From contig NC_080575.1 in NCBI RefSeq assembly GCF_029962835.1, positions 42,818,336-42,882,335 on the forward strand: a DNA stretch of 64,000 nucleotides, given 5' to 3'. Both the position numbers and the translations under genes were made by a program. This stretch comes from Magnolia sinica. Its lineage: Eukaryota > Streptophyta > Magnoliopsida > Magnoliales > Magnoliaceae. This document shows, piece by piece, positions 58,301 through 64,000 of the stretch. The notes under the pieces were generated by a model. That model saw nothing but the letters and a program-made list of their open reading frames with translations. It had not been told where the DNA came from and did no database searches. Position 1 is the first letter of the stretch, and each line of letters begins with the position of its first letter.

Positions 58301-61300
58301 CGATATTAGTGTGAAATTCAAAAAGAATAAAGAAAATTGGGGAAAAGAAGCATTTTACTTCTAATTGTTCTAGTGGAACTTGCATGTGGTTTGTTTTGAT
58401 GACTACACTTGAGTTGTTTCGAGTCAAAACACGATTTTGGTGGAGAATCGTGATCCAAGGGCTGAAACGGGCAGAAAACCCCTCATTGCATCATTTTCAT
58501 CCAACAACACAACTTTTGTCCAAAAGCGCATACTTTGGACCCCTATACTATTGAAGCTGGTTATGCATGGCTATTTTTTATAACGTTTTGAGTTCTAAGT
58601 GTAATCATGTGTCTTTTAACATCTCCTAAAGTTTCATTGAAAATTTCCATCATTTTCCAAATGTTTCCCTCAGACTAAAATACATTATACAATGCATGCA
58701 ATACTTTCCCATGTTTATTGCAATGTTTTCGTCTCCCAAGGGTGAAATACATGGTCTAATACCAATACATAAAACATTGCATATGAAAGACACCCATAAA
58801 AATGGTAGCATACAATCCCAGATTAAGACCTTGTAAGATATGTGCGGTTTTACAGTTCAGACAAGTGGCATCCATGGTCCAACGATACAAACATTAACAT
58901 GGGGGCCTCACCCACATGTGCCACTTTCATTCTGGCACGTCATTGTCAGAAATTTTGACATGGGTATGAGATCCATTGTGTTATTCTTGTCTGTAAAGGT
59001 CATCTACATAAACTTGGACCATTTCTCACATTTAAGTCTCCTTCGCATTCTCTTATTTGTCTCCCTGCACACCCCATGTGCCCACTTCTCATTCTTCTTT
59101 GATTTCTCACTCAATCTCTACAAGCCACTTCCACATGCTAATGCATTGATGGATTGTCATAGTAAGCAAAGGAAGGTTAAGGACTGCTCATAAGAGAGGG
59201 ATAGGGCAAGGACTACGCAATAAGTGGAAAATGGATAGGGACCACATTAAGAAGCATAAGAGTAACATCTCACCTATAAAAGGAAAAGGACTGTTTGAGC
59301 ACAAATGATACACTAAAAGGAGTTGGAACTGGAATAAACGGAAGAAAATTGAGAAAGTGAGAACAGGTTTTTTAATCGAACTCACTCTAATACCAATTAA
59401 ATGAAAGGTGGATGAGAAAGAAGAAAAGAAGAGGAGAAGAACAGATTTTTGCACAACCACAAAATTCAAGTAAGTTGACTTTAGTGTTCTCCCTTTGCAA
59501 GAGAATTTTCTCCCCGAACTCAACACTTTTTTATCTGTAATATCCATCAAAGGTCTTCATATATATGGTCTTAGAGTTCTTGTATAGACTACATTACAAA
59601 AAATAGAGATCTATAGAGATCTTAAAAATCTGGACTTCACTAATTTAGATCCTCATATCACAATCAATTGAGTTTGACATCTAAATTTCAAACCAAATGG
59701 GTAAACAACTACTAAAAGATTTAAATCTTAAAAGATCTTCTCAAATATTCTCTGGCTGTATGCATAACAAAGTGTAGCCAACAGCCAACAAGCATGAAAG
59801 CAGCTAGGGTTGTTAACATCTTGTCATCTAGGCCTGATCACAAAATTGGTCATTCCTAAGCCTCAATCAGATAGTCAGTTGCCCTCAATGCATCAAATCT
59901 CCTGATATGGTGGGGGTGGGGGCATGCAAGGAGTCGGCCAATAGCCTGGCAGATTGCATGAGATGTAAATAGTGAATCTCCCTTTCCCATATATCTCCGC
60001 TTGGGGGAAACACCAAGGTGATCTCGCTTTCAGATCCTGTCATAGAAAGAATTGAAAATTAAAAAACAAAAAAAAAAATTTGCTTGCATGGAAAAGAAAA
60101 TAACTCTTTTTGGGGGGAGAATCACAAAATCACTGCTATCTAATCTTCGGGTCTACTTCCTCTCGTTTGAAAGACAGCAGTGGTGACATTCAAGGTTGAG
60201 CAGATTTCAAAAGAATTTCTGATGGTAAGAGAATGATCCTGGGAAAAATTACATCCAATGAATTGGAAGGAGCAAAGACTGACGAGGGAAGGAGGTACAG
60301 GAGTAGCAAAAATTAAAGAGAAAAATTAGGCTCTTCTGAGCAAATGGTGGTGGACATTCAGGAGGATCCTGAGGTGTTATGGAGGGAGGTTACAAAGAAG
60401 ATGCTGGCTGGTACCCTGGATACCCTCAGGCAGTGTGGACCAGATGTGTGGAAAGGGACTAGTAAAGTGGGAAGACAATCTGAGGGGCCGAATGAAGCTC
60501 TTGTTTGCACGGAAGTAGAAAAAGGTGTCCGTTTTATTACTAGGAAAGACAATAAGTCAGTTTTGGAGAGATCCCTAGGTTGATGACATTCCCCTGGTCA
60601 AGATGTTTTAACTTTTAAGCCCTTCTCTCCATATATGCATCTATGCAGAAAGGGTTAATATAATCCCCGTAGGAATTTGCCCTATGATGAATTGAGCCTC
60701 TTTGAAAGTTGTCTAAATTTGTTTTGCAAGGTTAATATTAATCCACTTCAACAAAATATTAAATTTTGGAAGAATTTGTGAAATGGTATTTTCTATGAAA
60801 TCTATCTTTCAAATTCTCTCATCCAAGGATGGGATGCAGATGTCGAGTGTGAATGTGTGGAAACCCTTAGCCCGCCAAGAGCACTAGCAATTGCATGGGT
60901 TTTTATAGGGAACATCACGGTGGATAATAGGGAAAAGTTTCAGATGCCCTTCTTGCGTAGAAATAAAGGACAAAGCATGGATCACTTGTCCCTCCATTGT
61001 GATGTGGCTAGGGGACCACTTCTTCCATGTGTTTGATGTATTGGGTCATTAATGGTTCCCTCCCCAAGCTTTTTAGTGGGTTGAATGCGGACCTATTTTA
61101 GGAGGGAAGGAGTATTCTTTGGAAAATGTTACCCTGCAGTATTATGTGGGACTTGTGGTGGGTTATTGGGATAGAAATATAAGGATTTTCAAATGTAAAG
61201 AAGCATCAATTGAATTAAGCAAGCAAGGTAACTTCTCTTTATAGTGAGTCGAGCATTTTCAACACTAGGATTCAAGGGTTGTTCATATGAGGACATTGGC

Positions 61301-63946
61301 GCAAATAGAGAAGGTTGTTGCCATCAAGAATCAACCGTAATGAAGCAATTGTCTTCTTGTTGTGTTGGGGGATTTTTATGTTTGTTATATGAATCTTTGC
61401 TATTTTTGTGAAGGCCACTAGCCTCATGCTTGAGGAACCGACGAGGGTTATTTGTCATTGGCCAGCCATTGTTGTTATTTTTCCTTTGTTCTCTTTAGAA
61501 ATTTCATCACCATTTAAGAAAATATATCTATCTTCTTGATGCAACCAAAAGGCACTATAAGTGATCCAATCAAAGACCTAAACAATCCAACCATCCATAT
61601 TGTCTTGATTGATGATCTGATAAGATCAACAGTCAAATTAAATTCTTGGGCCCATGGAATCAATTAAATGGTGCTCAAATTCATAGGTTCTATTTATTTT
61701 AATTAATTCTTTAGGGTTACAGTGAGTCATGAGTTCAGCCAATTTCCCTTGGTATCTCATCACTTTTGTGGGCCACTTTTTGAGCATCAAACAAAATTAG
61801 AATGACACAAAATTGGCCCTTTTTGAAAGCATATTGAGTCATCTTTCAAACAAGACCAAGATCGTGCAATCCAACACTGTTTGAACAAGTTATGTCCAAC
61901 TTACAAGCCTATATGGTTGTAACACGATTTAAGGGCATTTTGGTCATTTCCTATTACATTAGGTTTTTCTTTTATTTTTCAAGCCAATATAACGTCCATT
62001 TGGCTGTGTATTTTCTTTTCTTATGTTATGTTTATGGAACAAAAGAAAAGATAGAGAGTGGTTTTCTTTGAGGATTTGACATGAGTTGCTTCCCAATCAA
62101 GCACGTGTGTTGCTTCCCAATCTAGTGTGTGTTGCTAATCAGTGGAAGTGATAGAGGATGTGAGATCACTAGTTTTAGACTAGGGGACTATCAGGAATCA
62201 TTCCCACGGTTTTTGTTTATTTATGGGTGATTATTTTCGAGCCAATGCAGCTCTGTATTGATGAAAATTGTGACTTAGATTGGCCTGTTGACTACTTGTT
62301 GCATCACTTCTCTTGACATTTATCAACTGAATCTGTTTTCTTGCTTGTGCAATGTTGTACTCATGACTATGCATGTCCAAAAATTCTGCTCAAGTCTGTG
62401 AGACATGCTTTTGTAGACCATTAGGCGTGTTCTAGTTCAATGGTTGAGGCATTCTTCTCATGCAACGTCCTTTTACTTTTTGCAGTTAAGGGCCTGTTTG
62501 GATTAATTTACATTACAGTAAATACCAGAAATTTCATCATTAATTTTACCTTAAGCGTGTTTGGCACAACTAGAGAAATGAAAATTCAAACCCGTGGAAT
62601 TCCCCAGACACGATCAGCATAATCAAAGATTTTCCCACAGGAAATACATCTCATACAGGAACGACTTAGCCAGTACCCCGAAACCAGCGATGTGGGTGGG
62701 ACCGTGATCATGAGGCCCACCTCAATGTATGCGTTGTATATCTACGCCGTCCATCTGTTAACGTAGGCCCCACATGCCTGATTACCTCTCCCTCCAAAAC
62801 ACCTGATTAGTCAAATAGGTAGAAAGTTCTGCAATTTACATATTTACCCAAACACAAATTAGTTAGTTGAAATACACTGACAATCATTGTCAGTGTAATG
62901 GGTGAGTCATGATTGCTTATTTGCAATATGTTACCGCAGTAAGTGGCAATCCAAACAGGCCCTGAGGTTATTGAACTAGGAGCAAATCACAACTATAATG
63001 CACTTCTCCACGTTTGGCCCCATTAAGGGAATAAAAAAATGTTAAAGGAAATCAATAAAGTAGAATATCTCTACAAGATTTCACAACTAGTTTGGCATGT
63101 GATTGTCATGCAAGCCCCTGTGTTTGGCATCATGCATATATCTCTCTTCGAAACAACAAATAAAAACAAAATCAATATAACAATGATACAATTAAAAGGT
63201 TTTCCATCACGTGTTAAGTAAAATCAATATTTTAACAGGCTAAATCTAAGCAGCACTCAAAAGAAAAAAGAAAAAACTGACACAAACATAATTTCTTTCA
63301 TTGAGCTAGCAACCCATTTCATCCTGAGCTATTAACTGGTGAGGCACTTACTCTTTGAGTATGGTGTAATGCATGCTTTCATGGGTACACTCCAAGCCGC
63401 ATCCGGGTCCTCGCCAGAACTGCACAAAGGAGGTTGAGTCCTAGGGTCTCTCTTCAAGTAACAGCTGTTACATGATGGCTTTGTCCATATGACAGTCTGA
63501 TCTCTCTTTGAAGCAATCCTCCAGCACATCCTTCCAAGAAGATCACTCAAAGCACTCCAAATTCTTCGATTCTTGGGATCTTGTGCATATGCTTCAGGAG
63601 AAGAGTACACGAAATAACCCCCTGGCCTGAGTAACCTATCTAATTCTAACAAGAGAATCCCGTCTCTCTGAAGCCAGTCAATCCTACATCGAGAGCAGTG
63701 AACCAATTCAAATGAACGGCTTGGATAAGGAAGTCTCATTGTTCCTAACACACCAAGGGTCGATGGGATTCCTCTCTCCAGTGCAAATTGGATTTGGTTC
63801 TCATGAACATCGTTAGGCGCAAGTGACATTGCTATGATGTTGAGCGAAAGAAGGTGCGCCCCAAAACTGGCAACCCCACAACCAACATCGAGGACGTTCC
63901 GGATGTTTCCACCATTGTTGAGATTATCATTGGAAAACTTGAGCAT
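55393..63946 (-). CDS. Probable methyltransferase PMT-family (S-adenosylmethionine-dependent), 5' part outside the window
   Basis: Member of the plant PMT family (Methyltransf_29), type II Golgi membrane proteins thought to methylate pectin; closest in style to Arabidopsis PMT8/PMT9. Four exons, read right to left: 63352-63946, 56901-57013, 56561-56781, 55393-55711 (stop TAA at 55393-55395). All introns have GT...AG ends (GTAAGT, GTAAAG, GTATGC donors), and the phases (1, 0, 2) join without a break, giving 415 residues. Key text: VLDVGCGVASFGAHLL (SAM site), LAPNDVHENQIQFALERGIP, HCSRCRIDWLQRDGILLLEL, RLLRPGGYFVYSSPEAYAQD, ACITPYSK joined to [97 protein letters not shown]. The exon start at 63946 rests on a CAG acceptor and is less certain. 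About 200 N-terminal residues, including the membrane anchor, lie beyond the right edge. No damage seen. Confidence 0.93.
58091..58779 (+). repeat. Dispersed repeat related to the hAT-like family (copy at 58 kb)
   Basis: Left end CAATGAATCAATGGTATCAG and right end CCAATACATAAAACATTG share CAATG...TGGTAT(C/T)AG in inverse orientation. The interior has AAAGTTTCATTGAAAATTTCC (about 58628), the block shared with the 8-bp-TSD elements, and GTGTAATCATGTG shared with 30.2-31.2 kb. No target duplication is visible (ACAGTGTT versus CATATGAA). Confidence 0.55.
60240..61380 (+). pseudogene. LINE ORF2 C-terminal remnant in the PMT intron
   Basis: In several plus-strand frames: an ALLSKWWWTFRRI-like segment (60330-60360; the family's KALLxKWLWRF), then SWGGR.NKP-like debris, then the zf-RVT zone: DHLSLHCDVARG (60980-61015, with the H..C pattern), and LWKMLPCSIMWDLWWVIG (61120-61165, the family's W..IP.AICWxIWxERN). 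The order is that of plant L1-like elements. Inserted antisense to the gene. Confidence 0.75.
62489..62963. mobile_element. 475-bp MITE with GGGCCTGTTTGG termini
   Basis: Left end AGGGCCTGTTTGGATTAATTT and right end GGCAATCCAAACAGGCCCT are inverted repeats (about 18 bp good match, weaker beyond). GGGCCTGTTTGG is a common plant MITE terminus. The flanks GCAGTTA and GAGGTTA match only partly, so the superfamily (hAT or PIF/Harbinger) is undecided. It contains a GAGGCCCACCTCAATGTATG block and a 25-bp hairpin (62873-62897). Confidence 0.7.
62873..62897. repeat. Perfect 12-bp-arm hairpin
   Basis: TACACTGACAAT, one C, ATTGTCAGTGTA. It lies inside the MITE and is not explained by the terminal repeats. 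Confidence 0.9.
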
Positions 63947-64000
63947 CTGCTTGAACAATAGAATGGAATGGTTGCTATGACCGAAGATAACAAGAGAAAA
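63947..64000 (-). other. Start of the next PMT intron (probable)
   Basis: Read on the minus strand the frame stays open to the window edge but the residues no longer resemble PMT proteins, and TTCAAGCAG precedes ATGCTCAAG. I take this as intron sequence ending at the acceptor. Confidence 0.5.

Larger units (their letters stand above)
57014..63351 (-). other. 6.3-kb intron of the PMT gene, filled with repeats
   Basis: Lies between two well-defined exons. It contains a dispersed repeat (58091-58779), a LINE fragment (60240-61380) and a MITE (62489-62963). The open frames at 58840-59193 and 59188-59550 show no family signature and are not called genes. 61540-62440 is unassigned; it may hold an LTR remnant (two GTTGCTTCCCAATC phrases near 62090-62120). 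Confidence 0.85.

Noticed and set aside
58840-59550. Two open frames of about 120 codons in the PMT intron
   Set aside because: Hydrophobic, low-complexity text without family motifs, surrounded by repeats; no splice or start support.

Overview
This is plant nuclear DNA, almost certainly from a flowering plant. It carries an intron-containing Golgi-type methyltransferase gene of the plant PMT family, a plant-type ADP-ribose/CDP-alcohol diphosphatase gene, and remnants of Ty1-copia, Ty3-gypsy, LINE and small TIR elements. The abundance of a block reading roughly GGGCCCACCATGATGTATG inside many repeats makes me think of a magnoliid or another early-diverging woody lineage, but that is a guess, not a finding.

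Layout. 0-3.3 kb: two tandem copies of a ~1.4 kb unit. Each holds a 21-bp minisatellite that reads as 7-residue protein repeats, followed by a dispersed repeat; the first copy sits in a broken reading frame of 244 codons. 3.9-7.4 kb: an unrecognised coding remnant and LINE debris. 7.6-8.6 kb: a TIR element with an exact 8-bp target duplication. 8.9-9.8 kb: Ty3-gypsy gag remnant. 10.1-22.6 kb: an old minus-strand Ty1-copia element whose gag is split by a younger 8.75-kb minus-strand Ty1-copia element (13203-21957). The younger element has recognisable LTRs, PBS and polypurine tract, and its leader-gag region is tandemly triplicated. 22.9-24.5 kb: another TIR element built on ~165-bp tandem repeats. 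24.9-28.7 kb: a LINE, a gypsy RT fragment, and a copia RNase H region split by a further member of the 8-bp-TSD family. 28.7-35 kb: old repeats and a third intact member of that family.

The first clear cellular gene is at 35295-36269: an intronless reading frame for Mn-dependent ADP-ribose/CDP-alcohol diphosphatase with all metal-binding motifs. 36.3-45.5 kb holds repeats, including a Ty3-gypsy gag-protease remnant. 45894-53629 is a very large inverted repeat (foldback-like, ~7.7 kb). Its arms read into oppositely oriented ~21-bp minisatellites, and a 545-bp MITE lies inside one arm. The second cellular gene (minus strand, 55393-63946 and beyond the right edge) is a PMT-family pectin/wall-related methyltransferase with four exons here. 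Its 6.3-kb intron is filled with LINE and MITE debris.

The two cellular genes have no evident functional link. Most of the window is a record of nested insertion and local duplication. The strongest candidates for something not routinely described are the giant inverted repeat, the post-insertion triplication inside the copia element, and the hAT-like family with exact 8-bp duplications. All alignments were done by eye, so percent identities are estimates.
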